Shown here: positions 7,123 to 15,907 of the stretch, piece by piece
How positions within the stretch are numbered: position 1 is the stretch's first letter
How the letters are laid out: each line of letters begins with the position of its first letter
NCBI GenBank assembly: GCA_016709675.1
Contig: JADJMH010000005.1
Coordinates: 62,001 to 126,000, forward strand
Source of the DNA: Candidatus Accumulibacter proximus
Lineage (GTDB): Bacteria > Pseudomonadota > Gammaproteobacteria > Burkholderiales > Rhodocyclaceae
Reading direction: 5' to 3'
Length of the DNA: 64,000 nucleotides
Position numbers and translations under genes: made by a program
The notes under the pieces: model-generated
Database searches by the model: none
What the model was told of the DNA's origin: nothing
What the model saw: only the letters and a program-made list of their open reading frames with translations

Positions 7123-8832
7123 TCAGCCGAGGCGATAAACGCGGGCTTCGTAAGGCCGCAAACGGCAACGGCGGGGGTCCACTGCCGGATCGACCGGGTA
7201 GTTACCGATCAGCAACTGGCCATCTCGCATGGCTTCCGGCAGCCGCCAATCGCCGCTCGCGCCCATCTCTTCGCTCTCTGCGCCACAGAAGTTGAGCACG
7301 ACCAGCAGCCGGGTCTCGCCGAGTGTCCGGGTGAAGGCGTAGATCTGCTCGTCGTCGGCCAGCAACAGCTCGTAACGACCGTAGACGATGACCGGATTCG
7401 CTTTCCGCAAGCGGATCAGTTGCCGGTAATAATGGAGGATCGAATTCGGCTCAGCGAGCGCGCGTTGCACGTTGATTTCGGGGTAGTTCGGATTGACCGC
7501 CAGCCACGGCGTCACGGTCGCGAAGCCGGCGTGACGGCTGCCATCCCACTGCATCGGCGTTCGCGCGTTGTCTCTGCTGCGGTCGTAGATCGCCGCCATG
7601 ATTTCGTCGCGATCGAGTCGTTGGTCGTCTGCGAACTGGCGGTAGAAATTGAGCGTGTCGACATCGCGGTAATCGTTGATCGACGGGAAGCGCACGTTGG
7701 TCATCCCGATCTCTTCGCCCTGATAGATGTACGGCGTCCCTTGCAGCGTATGCAGCAAGGTCGCCAGCATCTTCGCGGATTCGTCGCGATAGCGGCAATC
7801 GTCGCCAAAGCGTGAAACCGGGCGCGGAAGATCGTGATTCGACAGATAGACGCTGTTCCACGCGCGCTCGTGCAGGTCGTCTTGCCAGCGGCTGATGATC
7901 TGTTTGAGTTCGCTGAGCTTCCACGCCTTGCGTTGCCATTTGCCCTTTCCGACTCCGCGCGGATTACGGTCCACGCCTAGGTGCTCGAACGAGAAGACCA
8001 TGTTCAGGAAACCATTCTCCTCATCGGTGATTGCGCGAGCCTGTTCGGTCGTGATCCCCGGCGTTTCCCCGACTGTAATCAGGTCACGACCCGCCAGCAC
8101 CTCGCGCTTCATTTCCGCGAGGAACTCGAGCAGGCGAGGTCCATACTGGAAGTGTTGCCCACCAAACTGATAAGGACCGTCGACGGTCACTGCTGCATCC
8201 GGCAGCCCCGGCTCTTTCGATATCAGGTTGATTACGTCGAGACGGAAGCCATCGACACCTTGGTCGAGCCACCAGTGCATCACGCGGTAGATCTCCTTGC
8301 GGACCTCCGCGTTCTCCCAATTGAGATCCGGTTGCTGGCGAGAAAAGAGGTGCAGGTAATACTCGGCTGTCGTCGGATCGAACTGCCATGCCGAACCTCC
8401 GAAGTACGATTGCCAGTTGTTGGGCTCGCGGCCGTCGCGGGGCGGTCGCCAGATGTAATACTCGCGCCATCGGTTGTCTGTTGCCTGGCGCGACTCGATG
8501 AACCAGCGATGTTGATCCGAGGTGTGATTGGCGACCAGGTCGATCATCATCCGCATTCCTCGTTGCCGCATCTCCTGCCGCAGGTGCTGCCAGTCGGCCA
8601 TCTTGCCGAACTCGGGCAGGATGTCGCAGTAATCGCTGACGTCGTAGCCATTATCGACGTTCGGCGAGGCATAGAACGGCGACAGCCAGACGACGTCAAC
8701 GCCCAGAGCCTGCAGGTAGTCGAGCTTGGCGATGATTCCGCGCAGATCACCGATTCCATCGCCATTGCTATCATAGAAGCTGCGCGGGTAGATCTGGTAG
8801 ACCACGCTTTCCTTCCACCAGCGCTTCCTCAT
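7123..8832 (-). CDS. GH13 alpha-glucosidase (oligo-1,6-glucosidase type)
   Basis: A 569-residue cytoplasmic glycoside hydrolase that releases glucose from short alpha-glucans. The N-terminal WWKESVVYQIYPRSF and the Ca-binding DSNGDGIGD (21-29) are typical of GH13 oligo-1,6-glucosidases and alpha-glucosidases. The catalytic residues are in place: nucleophile Asp199 in GFRLDV, acid/base Glu256 in VGETPG, and transition-state Asp334 in SNHDLPR. There is no signal peptide. It could equally act on trehalose, sucrose or glycogen-derived oligosaccharides. It is monocistronic, convergent with the acyl-CoA dehydrogenase, and not obviously related to nitrogen fixation. Confidence 0.9.
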   Translation of the reverse strand: MRKRWWKESVVYQIYPRSFYDSNGDGIGDLRGIIAKLDYLQALGVDVVWLSPFYASPNVDNGYDVSDYCDILPEFGKMADWQHLRQEMRQRGMRMMIDLVANHTSDQHRWFIESRQATDNRWREYYIWRPPRDGREPNNWQSYFGGSAWQFDPTTAEYYLHLFSRQQPDLNWENAEVRKEIYRVMHWWLDQGVDGFRLDVINLISKEPGLPDAAVTVDGPYQFGGQHFQYGPRLLEFLAEMKREVLAGRDLITVGETPGITTEQARAITDEENGFLNMVFSFEHLGVDRNPRGVGKGKWQRKAWKLSELKQIISRWQDDLHERAWNSVYLSNHDLPRPVSRFGDDCRYRDESAKMLATLLHTLQGTPYIYQGEEIGMTNVRFPSINDYRDVDTLNFYRQFADDQRLDRDEIMAAIYDRSRDNARTPMQWDGSRHAGFATVTPWLAVNPNYPEINVQRALAEPNSILHYYRQLIRLRKANPVIVYGRYELLLADDEQIYAFTRTLGETRLLVVLNFCGAESEEMGASGDWRLPEAMRDGQLLIGNYPVDPAVDPRRCRLRPYEARVYRLG

Positions 8833-8854
8833 CGTATCGCCTCGTGGCCTCTAA

Positions 8855-9050
8855 AGGATAGGAAATCCAACGGCACCACGGAGAACATATGAACTCCCCA
8901 CCAAGTGGCGTCAGTCTCGGATTTTCCTCCCTGAGCCCCGGCAAAGTCAAAAAGCCATCCGCATCCCGCCTCGCCCAGATGGGCCAGGAGGTCGCGGACG
9001 GCACCCTCGTCGATGATGATCGCGATGCTTCGCATCTCGCGCCGCAGCAT
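8855..9050 (-). pseudogene. Dispersed repeat with probable transposase C-terminal remnant
   Basis: The stretch from 8833 to 9599 has no convincing full gene. Its left part, AAAGGATAGGAAATCCAACG onward, is shared with about 23660-23760 and 58013-58095, and a shorter part recurs at 12405-12445. On the minus strand a frame reads IIDEGAVRDLLAHLGE, which resembles the conserved C-terminal end of some transposases. I read it as decayed insertion-sequence DNA; the element family is not identified. Confidence 0.35.
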
Positions 9051-9196
9051 GGGCAGAAGAGCGGAAACACCTTCGTCTCCAGCGCCGCCTCGCCCACCCC
9101 GAGCTGCGCCGGCGGACGCACAATCAGCGTGACGGGGACTGACGATCGCGACACGCACACGTACGACCGTACCATCACTGGCCGCAGCGAAAACGA

Positions 9197-9310
9197 GACG
9201 CAGGCGAGTCCGAACATCCCATACTTTTCAGCGACGTGGTCAAATCAGCCGGACCGGCACGGCAGTTGCTTTATCCCAGGTGCCTACAACCCAAAAATGC
9301 CCAAGCAAAG
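9197..9310 (+). repeat. Duplicate of nifB promoter region (copy B), with sigma-54 box at 9255-9270
   Basis: This stretch aligns base for base, with scattered changes, to 12548-12660 just before nifB, including CATCCCATACTTTTCAGCGA and the promoter. The box reads CGGCAC-N5-TTGC-T (one mismatch). The upstream TGT-N10-ACA site of the nifB copy is not present. The nearest gene downstream starts at 9600, so the promoter may drive that operon or may be a relic. Confidence 0.65.
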
Positions 9311-9599
9311 GTCGCCCCCTGTCCCAGAGGACGTGATTGCCGCGCTGCCGCTGAGAAATTGCTCGATCTGCCCAATCGTGCACAGCCGTGTTGCGTTCAT
9401 GTTGATTACCACCCTTGCAATGATCCACCCACACTACAATTCCCCTTCCAGTTCTCTCGCTCAGGCTCATACCTCATTGGACAAGGCTTGGACTTGGTGA
9501 CTTACCCCGCGCCTGCTATCCTTGGCCAAGGGAAGTCAGCGGGATCTTCAGGCTGCTCGCGGAGGATGGGTGGTTTCTCGTCGCCAATGGGGAAAAGGC

Positions 9600-10031
9600 A
9601 TGTTGAAAGCTGGACTAACGCTGCTGTGTGGGCTCTTGATAGTGACAAGCGTTGCTGCCGAGATGTTGATCAAGGAGTCGGAGGCGAAGCTGCCGCCGGC
9701 GCCGGTGGCCGCTCCGGCGACCCGCGCCATCACGCGCGGTCCTGGAATCAGGGTGGTTTCGCCGGAGGGGGCAGTTGCATCGCCCTTTCCGTTGCGCGTT
9801 GTTTTCGAGCCGCGGGGTGGTGCAAAAATTGACCTCTCATCGGTGACAATGACCTATCTGCGGACACCGAATATCAATCTCCTGGACCGGGTGCGTGGTG
9901 GCCTGAGCGAGAAGGGTATCGACCTCGTGGCCGCCGAAGCGCCCCCAGGGGAGCACCAGGTTCGCCTCACCGTGCAGGATAGCGAAGGGCGCCAGACCAG
10001 TGTCCTGCTCAACCTGAACGTGGTCAGGTAA
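9600..10031 (+). CDS. Secreted or periplasmic protein of unknown function
   Basis: The 143-residue product starts with a Sec signal peptide (MLKAGLTLLCGLLIVTSVAA) followed by a proline/alanine-rich linker and a small beta-rich-looking domain ending in LLNLNVVR. The phrases VVSPEGAVASPFPLRVVFEP and GEHQVRLTVQDSEGRQTS suggest an Ig-like or beta-sandwich fold. The frame is open upstream to 9522, but the ATG at 9600 gives the clean signal peptide. The stop is one base before the next start, so the two genes are coupled. I do not recognise the family. Confidence 0.6.
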   Translation: MLKAGLTLLCGLLIVTSVAAEMLIKESEAKLPPAPVAAPATRAITRGPGIRVVSPEGAVASPFPLRVVFEPRGGAKIDLSSVTMTYLRTPNINLLDRVRGGLSEKGIDLVAAEAPPGEHQVRLTVQDSEGRQTSVLLNLNVVR

Positions 10032-10032
10032 A

Positions 10033-10827
10033 TTGCACTGTCCCTACTGCGTCAGTAAAATCTCCGAGCAGGCCCTGGTCTGCCCCGTGTGCCGGCGCGA
10101 CCTCTATTTGTTCAAGTCCTTGCTCGAGCGGATTGAATCCCTTGAGCAGCGGGTGGCGGCCCAGGGTGCCCTGCTGGCCGAGGGCGGGCAGCAATTGGAG
10201 GAAGTGGCATCGGGATCGCCTTTCCACGTCGAGCCACCGCCGGAAGAGGAAGAGATTCCGGTGCTGCCCAACACTCGTGAGTGGCTGTCCCGCTGGCTGC
10301 TGCCGCTGGTTTTGCTCCTGGCGGCACACGGCCTGATTACCGTTGTGTACGACCTGAATACCCTGTATCTGCGGGTTGTGTCGCTACTCATTCCGCTGCC
10401 TTTCGGACTGCTGATGACGGCCGGGGCGTGTCGCTCCTCGCTCATCCAGGCCTGTGCTGTGGTTTCCCTTGCGCTGCTGGCCGTCCTCGGTATGAGCGGC
10501 GTGACGGCCTGGGTGGACGGGACGCCCTTACTGCCACACGGCGCGCGGGAATGGCGGGAATTCATCGAGTACGCAGCCAGCATCGGACTCAGCTACACGA
10601 CCGGGATGCTGATTGGGGGCATGGCCCACCAGCGGAAACGCGCCGCTGCCTTTCGCGAGGCAGGCATGGCGGTGGCTCTGGCGCGCCTCGTGAAAAGCGG
10701 CGGTGAGCACACGGAGCAATTCCAGGCGGCGGTGAAAAAATTCAACGAACTCGGCGGTGCCTTGACCGCCGCAGCGACGACAGTGCTGTCGGTTTATACC
10801 GGGTTGAAAGGTGTGATCGGTAACTGA
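10033..10827 (+). CDS. Zinc-ribbon, coiled-coil membrane protein
   Basis: The 264-residue protein starts at TTG (10033), one base after the preceding stop. It opens with a zinc ribbon (Cys-PY-Cys ... Cys-PV-Cys within the first 20 residues), then a short coiled coil (about 30-60), an acidic stretch, and four hydrophobic spans between about 85 and 205. A hydrophilic C-terminal tail follows. The arrangement recalls zinc-ribbon membrane proteins of unknown role. The partner gene upstream encodes an exported protein, so the pair may act at the inner membrane. Function is unknown. Confidence 0.6.
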   Translation: MHCPYCVSKISEQALVCPVCRRDLYLFKSLLERIESLEQRVAAQGALLAEGGQQLEEVASGSPFHVEPPPEEEEIPVLPNTREWLSRWLLPLVLLLAAHGLITVVYDLNTLYLRVVSLLIPLPFGLLMTAGACRSSLIQACAVVSLALLAVLGMSGVTAWVDGTPLLPHGAREWREFIEYAASIGLSYTTGMLIGGMAHQRKRAAAFREAGMAVALARLVKSGGEHTEQFQAAVKKFNELGGALTAAATTVLSVYTGLKGVIGN

Positions 10828-10962
10828 CGCCGGTGGCATTGCGGTGACCGTTGGTCTCCTTGCTGCCGTCGAACCCTGCCAGCACATTGTGGCAGTTGGC
10901 ATAGCCGGCCCCAAGAATTCCCTCCGGTCAGAAACCGCCGTCCGTACATCGAAGAAAACGCG

Positions 10963-12327
10963 TCAATTTCTGAAGAACGTGGCTTCGCAGGGCCTGAGTT
11001 CGATGCGCGTTGCCTTGCCGCTTGTCGGTGTGAAAGTGCCGCGCATGCGGTACGAGTACGGCGAGCTTGGGCGGGCGTGGCCCACCGCATAGTCCGGGTT
11101 TGAGGTGAGGCCGTTGGCGTTGATCTCGGCCGCTCCGTCCGCCTTGATGACGCCGACCATGGCCAGGAACCCTGCCGTCCCGGGTTCCCCTTTTTGCGCT
11201 GTCAGCCGCCCTTCCTTGACGTCGCTGAAGAAGTTGTAGGTGTAGCCCTTGGCTACCTTGCCGCCCTCGCCAACATCCTCGCAGATGAGCGTGACCGCCC
11301 AGCGCCCGTCGAAGGCCGTGGATGACCCCGTCGCGGATGCGGTGGGTGGCGCAGTGGATGAAGGGGCAGTGGGTGCCTGCTGGTCGGCCTTGAGCTTTTT
11401 CAGCCGGTTTTCGGCCAGCGCCTTGTAGCTGCCTTTCGGGTATTTCTGCAGGTAGGCTGCGAAGTCCGCAGCATCGTTGCTGCGCTCGATGCTGGTCCAG
11501 AAGGTTCTTTCGATTTCTCCCCGACCGGGTTCGACGGTGACCTGAAAATGGAAGCTCTTCTGCAGCGTCTTCGGGCCGTTGACGTAGGGTGTCTGGGTTT
11601 GCCCGCTGGCCTTTTCGACTTCGGCGCTGGCGGTCGTCAGGACGCCGTCCAGCGTCAGGTCCTTGCCCTTGAAGGCGGTCAGCAGCCCGGCCGTGAATAG
11701 GCCGTTGCGCCCGGTGCCGTCGGAGGCGACGTTGCCGGGGTCGGTTGCATAGACAATCACGGTGCCTTTGGGCGCGCTGCCGGGGCTGGCCAGCCCGCGC
11801 GACTGGCCGGAGCGGAATTTGCCGGTGATCGGATTGTTGCGGCAGGCATCGAGCATCACGATGTTGGCGCCGCTCTTGCCGTTGTCCATCTCGTCGAGAA
11901 CCTGATTGAGGTTGACGCCCTGGTACGGTACCGCGGCTTCGCTGTCGATCCGGGCATTGACCGGTATCAGGTAGTTCTGGTTCTTGACCTGGATGCCGTG
12001 CCCGGCATAGTAGAAGAGCGCGGCTTCGCTGCCGCCGATCTTGCTGCCGAACTCGGCGATGGCCTGGTTCATCCCTTCAAGCGTCTGGTTCTTGCGTTCG
12101 ATGACGTCAAAGCCGAAACCGCGCAGCGCCCTGGCGATGTCTTCGGCGTCGTTGGTCGGGTTCGCCAGTTTCGGCAGGTCAGGCTGCTGGTAATTGCCGT
12201 TGCCGATCACCAGGGCTATGCGCTGTCCCCGGGCGTTGGCGGCGGCGGTCATCAAGGCGCAGGCCAGCGCAAGGACGAGCGCCCGCCGCAGGTGCGACGA
12301 TAAGGCCGGAAAAAAGGTGGAAGGCAT
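10963..12327 (-). CDS. Exported caspase-like (peptidase C14) protein
   Basis: The 454-residue protein has an N-terminal signal or anchor segment, then a caspase-fold domain beginning RIALVIGNGNYQ. The catalytic dyad is present as His in YYAGHG and Cys in LDACRNNP, both standard bacterial metacaspase/orthocaspase motifs. The middle contains a DFAAYLQKYPKGSY segment of the kind found next to such domains, followed by a low-complexity Ser/Thr/Pro linker and a beta-rich C-terminal domain of about 100 residues. Caspase-like proteins cleave after basic residues and are linked to programmed death or stress. The gene is convergent with the zinc-ribbon operon and divergent from nifB. Confidence 0.85.
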   Translation of the reverse strand: MPSTFFPALSSHLRRALVLALACALMTAAANARGQRIALVIGNGNYQQPDLPKLANPTNDAEDIARALRGFGFDVIERKNQTLEGMNQAIAEFGSKIGGSEAALFYYAGHGIQVKNQNYLIPVNARIDSEAAVPYQGVNLNQVLDEMDNGKSGANIVMLDACRNNPITGKFRSGQSRGLASPGSAPKGTVIVYATDPGNVASDGTGRNGLFTAGLLTAFKGKDLTLDGVLTTASAEVEKASGQTQTPYVNGPKTLQKSFHFQVTVEPGRGEIERTFWTSIERSNDAADFAAYLQKYPKGSYKALAENRLKKLKADQQAPTAPSSTAPPTASATGSSTAFDGRWAVTLICEDVGEGGKVAKGYTYNFFSDVKEGRLTAQKGEPGTAGFLAMVGVIKADGAAEINANGLTSNPDYAVGHARPSSPYSYRMRGTFTPTSGKATRIELRPCEATFFRN

Positions 12328-12458
12328 GGTGTCTGAATGCGATGCGTGTCATGTCGCTGCTGAAATTGGTCCTGGCTGGCCGAGCGCAACGATCATCCGT
12401 GACTGAGTATATGAGCGCCCACCATGCGGCGTCAATCTCCAGGGTTGTTCCAGCACCC

Positions 12459-12535
12459 ATCTGATCCTGCGCCGGAACCGTGAGCTGCGCGGCAGCGCCG
12501 CGGGTCACGGCAGCCAGTCGTCAATCCGCCATTGT
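12459..12535. repeat. nifA-nifB spacer sequence upstream of nifB (copy C, part 1)
   Basis: Counterpart of 4277-4345 downstream of nifA, including the ATCTGATCC that in copy A spans the nifA stop codon. In this copy it runs directly into the NifA site and sigma-54 promoter of nifB, so it is the most complete version of the ancestral spacer. Confidence 0.75.
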
Positions 12536-12548
12536 CGCTTTTGCAACA
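12533..12548. promoter_or_regulatory. NifA upstream activator site for nifB
   Basis: TGTCGCTTTTGCAACA is an exact TGT-N10-ACA site, 57 bases upstream of the -24 box at 12606. Confidence 0.75.
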
Positions 12549-12605
12549 TCGCAGGCGAGTCTGAACATCCCATACTTTTCAGCGACTTGGGTGAACCGGC
12601 TGGCC

Positions 12606-12621
12606 TGGCACGGCAGTTGCT
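12606..12621 (+). promoter_or_regulatory. Sigma-54 promoter for nifB
   Basis: TGGCAC-GGCAG-TTGC-T is a perfect match to the -24/-12 consensus. The predicted start of transcription is near 12632, 36 bases before the nifB ATG. Its position shows that the open frame from 12587 is not the gene start. Confidence 0.88.
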
Positions 12622-12667
12622 GTATTGCTGGTACCTACCACCCGAAGGTGCCCAAGGAAAGCTCGCC

Positions 12668-14185
12668 ATGGATCTGCCTGTCATCGAACCCTCGCCCGCT
12701 GCAGCCGCCGGCTGCAGCGCCGACAGTTGCGGCGCCACGGCCCGGCAGGTGGACGGTCTGTCGGACGCCATCCGCGCCCGGGTGCAGGATCACCCCTGTT
12801 ATTCGGAGGACGCCCACCACTACTTCGCACGCATGCACGTCGCCGTGGCGCCCGCCTGCAACATCCAGTGTCACTACTGCAACCGCAAGTACGACTGTGC
12901 CAACGAGTCGCGGCCGGGTGTTGTCTCCGAACTGCTGACACCTGACCAGGCGGTCCGCAAGACCCTGGCGGTGGCGGCGGCGATCCCGCAGATGAGCGTG
13001 CTCGGCATCGCCGGCCCCGGCGACCCGCTGGCCAATCCCGAGCGGACCTTCGAGACCTTTCGGCAGCTGGCGCTGAAAGCACCGGATATCAAGCTCTGCG
13101 TATCGACCAACGGTCTCGTCTTGCCCGACCACGTCGAGGAGCTGGCCCGCTACGACATCGACCACGTCACCATCACCATCAACTGCGTGGACCCGGAGAT
13201 CGGCGCCAGGATCTACCCGTGGATATTCTGGAAGAACCGGCGCGTCTACGGCCGCGAGGCGGCGGCGATCCTCATCGGGCAGCAGCAGAAAGGGCTGGAG
13301 ATGCTCAGCGCCCGGGGAATCCTGGTCAAGGTGAACTCGGTGCTGATTCCCGGCGTCAATGATGCCCATCTGCCGGAGGTGTCGAAGATCGTCAAGGCCA
13401 AGGGGGCCTTCCTGCACAACGTCATGCCGCTGATCGCCGAGGCCGGGCACGGCACCTTCTACGGCGTGATGGGCCAGCGCAGCCCGCAGCCGGCCGAACT
13501 CAAGGCCCTGCAGGACGCCTGCGCAGGCGACATGAACATGATGCGTCACTGCCGTCAATGTCGTGCCGATGCGGTCGGCCTGCTCGGCGAGGATCGCGGC
13601 GCCGAGTTTACGCTTGACAAGATCGAGGCCATGGAGGTCGATTACGAAGCGGCGATGGTCGTGCGTGCCGCGCTGAGGGCGCAGATCGCCGCCGAGCTGG
13701 CGGAGAAGCGTGCCAGGGCGCACGCGCCGGCTGCCTCGGCAACACCGCAGGTAATCAAGTTCCAGCATCAGGTCGCAAAACCGGCGCCAGCGGTCGGCCG
13801 GCCCGTTCTGATGGCCGTGGCGGCGAAAAACGGGCTGGTCGCCGTGCACTTCGGTCACGCCAGGGAGTTCCTGGTGTACGAAGCCTCGGCCGCTGGCGCC
13901 CGCCTGGTCGGCCACCGCAGGGCAGCGTCCTATTGCGCGGGTGACGAGACCTGTGGCGATGCCGATTCGGTGCTGGCCGGAACGATCCGGGCGCTCGCCG
14001 ACTGCGAAGTCGTGCTCTGCTCGCGCATCGGCTACGAACCCTGGGGGCAGCTTGAGGCAGCGGGAATTCAGCCGAACGGCGAGTACGCCATGCAGCCGAT
14101 CGAAGAAGCCGTTATGGCGGTGTGGAACGAGATGCTCGCCGCCGGCAGACTGACGGTCGGACAACCCGCAGCAAGACGCGCCTGA
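12668..14185 (+). CDS. nifB: NifB, FeMo-cofactor precursor (NifB-co) synthase
   Basis: NifB is the radical-SAM enzyme that fuses two 4Fe-4S clusters and inserts carbide to make NifB-co. The 505-residue protein has the NifB entry motif HPCYSEDAHHYFARMH and the SAM cluster motif C64-x3-C68-x2-C71 (CNIQCHYC). The C-terminal part (about 375-495) is a NifX-like cofactor-binding domain, seen in RPVLMAVAAKNGLVAVHFGH. The start ATG at 12668 follows an AAGGAAAG ribosome site and lies downstream of the sigma-54 promoter. It leads an operon with fdxN and the genes behind it. Confidence 0.96.
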   Translation: MDLPVIEPSPAAAAGCSADSCGATARQVDGLSDAIRARVQDHPCYSEDAHHYFARMHVAVAPACNIQCHYCNRKYDCANESRPGVVSELLTPDQAVRKTLAVAAAIPQMSVLGIAGPGDPLANPERTFETFRQLALKAPDIKLCVSTNGLVLPDHVEELARYDIDHVTITINCVDPEIGARIYPWIFWKNRRVYGREAAAILIGQQQKGLEMLSARGILVKVNSVLIPGVNDAHLPEVSKIVKAKGAFLHNVMPLIAEAGHGTFYGVMGQRSPQPAELKALQDACAGDMNMMRHCRQCRADAVGLLGEDRGAEFTLDKIEAMEVDYEAAMVVRAALRAQIAAELAEKRARAHAPAASATPQVIKFQHQVAKPAPAVGRPVLMAVAAKNGLVAVHFGHAREFLVYEASAAGARLVGHRRAASYCAGDETCGDADSVLAGTIRALADCEVVLCSRIGYEPWGQLEAAGIQPNGEYAMQPIEEAVMAVWNEMLAAGRLTVGQPAARRA

Positions 14186-14195
14186 GGAGCAGATC

Positions 14196-14474
14196 ATGGC
14201 CCTCGAAATCGTCGACAGCTGCGTCAATTGCTGGGCGTGCCAACCGCTCTGTCCGAACCAGGCAATCCAGGCGGCGACACCGCACTTTCTGATCGAGGCA
14301 GACAAGTGCACCGAATGCAGCGGCGACTTTGCCGAGGCGCAGTGCGCCAGCATCTGCCCGATCGAAGGAGCGATCATCAATGAACTCGGCGAAGCGCTGA
14401 ACCCACCGGGATCGCTGACCGGCATCCCGCCGGCGCGCTGGGCCGCGGTGCAGGCCGAAATTGCGGCGCGCTGA
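14196..14474 (+). CDS. fdxN: FdxN-type 2[4Fe-4S] ferredoxin
   Basis: A 92-residue ferredoxin with a first cluster motif VNCWACQPLCP and a second one beginning KCTECSGDF, where the longer insert before CASICP is typical of nif-linked FdxN/FdxB. It carries electrons during nitrogenase cofactor assembly or to nitrogenase itself. The gene starts 10 bases after nifB with a GAGGAG ribosome site, the usual nifB-fdxN arrangement. Confidence 0.9.
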   Translation: MALEIVDSCVNCWACQPLCPNQAIQAATPHFLIEADKCTECSGDFAEAQCASICPIEGAIINELGEALNPPGSLTGIPPARWAAVQAEIAAR

Positions 14475-14477
14475 GCC

Positions 14478-14627
14478 ATGGCCGAGGTCATTTTCTACGA
14501 GAAGGCCGGCTGCGCGGGCAACGCCCGCCCGAAGGCCTTGCTGCTCGCCTCCGGTCACCAACTGGTGGTCCGCGATCTGCGCGAGCAATTCTGGAAACCA
14601 GCCGATGCGCCCCGCGGCCGACCTTGA
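14478..14627 (+). pseudogene. NifO-like (ArsC-family nitrogenase-associated) remnant
   Basis: The 49-codon frame begins MAEVIFYEKAGCAGNARPKA, the N-terminal thioredoxin-like strand and Cys region of nitrogenase-associated ArsC-family proteins (NifO/YfgD type, normally about 115-150 residues). After about 38 residues the similarity ends and the frame runs out inside the start of the flavodiiron gene. The missing part looks like a clean internal deletion that joined this gene to the next one. It overlaps the flavodiiron start by 23 bases, so translation of the remnant may still couple to it. Confidence 0.65.
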
Positions 14628-15879
14628 CCGAGCGGTGCCCGTCGCCGCCGGGGTGCACTGGATCGGCGCCTTCGACCCGGACCTGCGCAGCTTCGACATC
14701 ATCCTGCGTACCGCCAACGGTACCAGCTACAACGCCTATGTCGTGCGCGGCAGTCACGGCGTGGCGGTGATCGACACGGTCAAGCTCAACTTTTCCGAGA
14801 CCTTCTTTCGCCGTCTGGAGTCGATTGCCGATTACGACGAGATCACCACCATCGTCCTCAATCACCTCGAGCCTGACCATTCCGGCGCCTTGCCGGAATT
14901 GCTTCGGCGCGCGCCCGGCGCGACGCTGCTGGTCTCGCCGCAGGCCCGCCTGATGCTGAAGGGGCTCTTCGATCCGGCCGATCTGGCGGGGCGGATCGCT
15001 TTCGTCGGCACCGGCGACTGCGCCGATCTCGGCGATCGGCAACTGGCGTTCCTCAACACGCCCTATCTGCACTGGCCCGACACCCAATGCACCTGGCTGG
15101 CGGCAGAGGGCGTCCTTTTCTCGGCTGATTTTCTCGGCTGCCACTATTGCGATACCCGCCTGTTCAACGATGCAGTCGGCGACTTCCGCTTTTCCTTCGA
15201 GTACTACTACGCGCACATCATGCGCCCCTTCCGCACCTACGTGCACAGCGCCCTCGACCTGATCGAACCGCTGCCGCTGCGGGTCATTGCCCCGGGGCAC
15301 GGCCCGATCCTGCGCCAGAGTCCGCGCGACTACGTGTCTCGCTATCGTGCGCTCTCGGCAAGCAGTCTGCACTGTGCCAACACAAGGACGCTGCTGGTCT
15401 TCTATATTTCGGCTTACGGTGCCACGCGCCGCATGGCCGAAGCCGTGGCGGCCGGTGCCGAATCGGCTTCAAGTGCGACCGGCGAGGTGCGCGTCTCGCT
15501 CTACGACCTCGAAGGTGGCGACGCGCAGCCTTTCGTCGACCTGATCGAGGAAGCAGACGCGTTGCTCTTCGGCAGCCCGACGATCAATGGCGACGCGGTC
15601 AAGCCAGTCTGGGATCTGCTCTCGTCGCTGACCATGGTCGATGTCAAGGGCAAGCTGGGCGGCGCTTTCGGTTCCTACGGCTGGAGCGGCGAAGCGGTGC
15701 CGATGATCGAAGACCGTCTGCGCCGCCTGAAGCTGCGCGTGCCGCTACCCGGCGTCAGGGCACGCCTGACACCGACCGTCGATGACTTCACTGCCTGCCA
15801 CGATCTCGGCCGGGAGATCGCGCTGCACCTCCTCGGTCGCGCGACGCCCCGGACCATCGACATGGCCCAACTCGCCTGA
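14605..15879 (+). CDS. Flavodiiron protein (A-type flavoprotein)
   Basis: The 424-residue protein joins a metallo-beta-lactamase-fold diiron domain (about 1-250) to a flavodoxin domain (about 260-400). The diiron ligands H-x-E-x-D-H are at 87-92 (HLEPDH), with later His and Asp ligands in YLHWPD, FSADFLG and PGHGPI. The flavodoxin FMN loop is FYISAYGATRRMAEAV. Such proteins reduce O2 to water, or NO to N2O, with electrons from rubredoxin or NADH partners. Between nifB and ferredoxin genes the likely role is oxygen removal for nitrogenase. The ATG at 14605 begins homology directly; the extended upstream frame overlaps the NifO-like remnant and is not used. Confidence 0.88.
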   Translation: MRPAADLDRAVPVAAGVHWIGAFDPDLRSFDIILRTANGTSYNAYVVRGSHGVAVIDTVKLNFSETFFRRLESIADYDEITTIVLNHLEPDHSGALPELLRRAPGATLLVSPQARLMLKGLFDPADLAGRIAFVGTGDCADLGDRQLAFLNTPYLHWPDTQCTWLAAEGVLFSADFLGCHYCDTRLFNDAVGDFRFSFEYYYAHIMRPFRTYVHSALDLIEPLPLRVIAPGHGPILRQSPRDYVSRYRALSASSLHCANTRTLLVFYISAYGATRRMAEAVAAGAESASSATGEVRVSLYDLEGGDAQPFVDLIEEADALLFGSPTINGDAVKPVWDLLSSLTMVDVKGKLGGAFGSYGWSGEAVPMIEDRLRRLKLRVPLPGVRARLTPTVDDFTACHDLGREIALHLLGRATPRTIDMAQLA

Positions 15880-15907
15880 TTCCCCCTCACTTACCGGAGA
15901 AAACCCC

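Noticed and set aside
8889..9500. A 203-codon plus-strand frame after the alpha-glucosidase
   Set aside because: Spans dispersed repeats and the copied nifB promoter; composition is not protein-like and no ribosome site fits.
12635..14491. A 618-codon minus-strand frame
   Set aside because: Antisense of nifB and fdxN, which have all their cofactor-binding cysteines.
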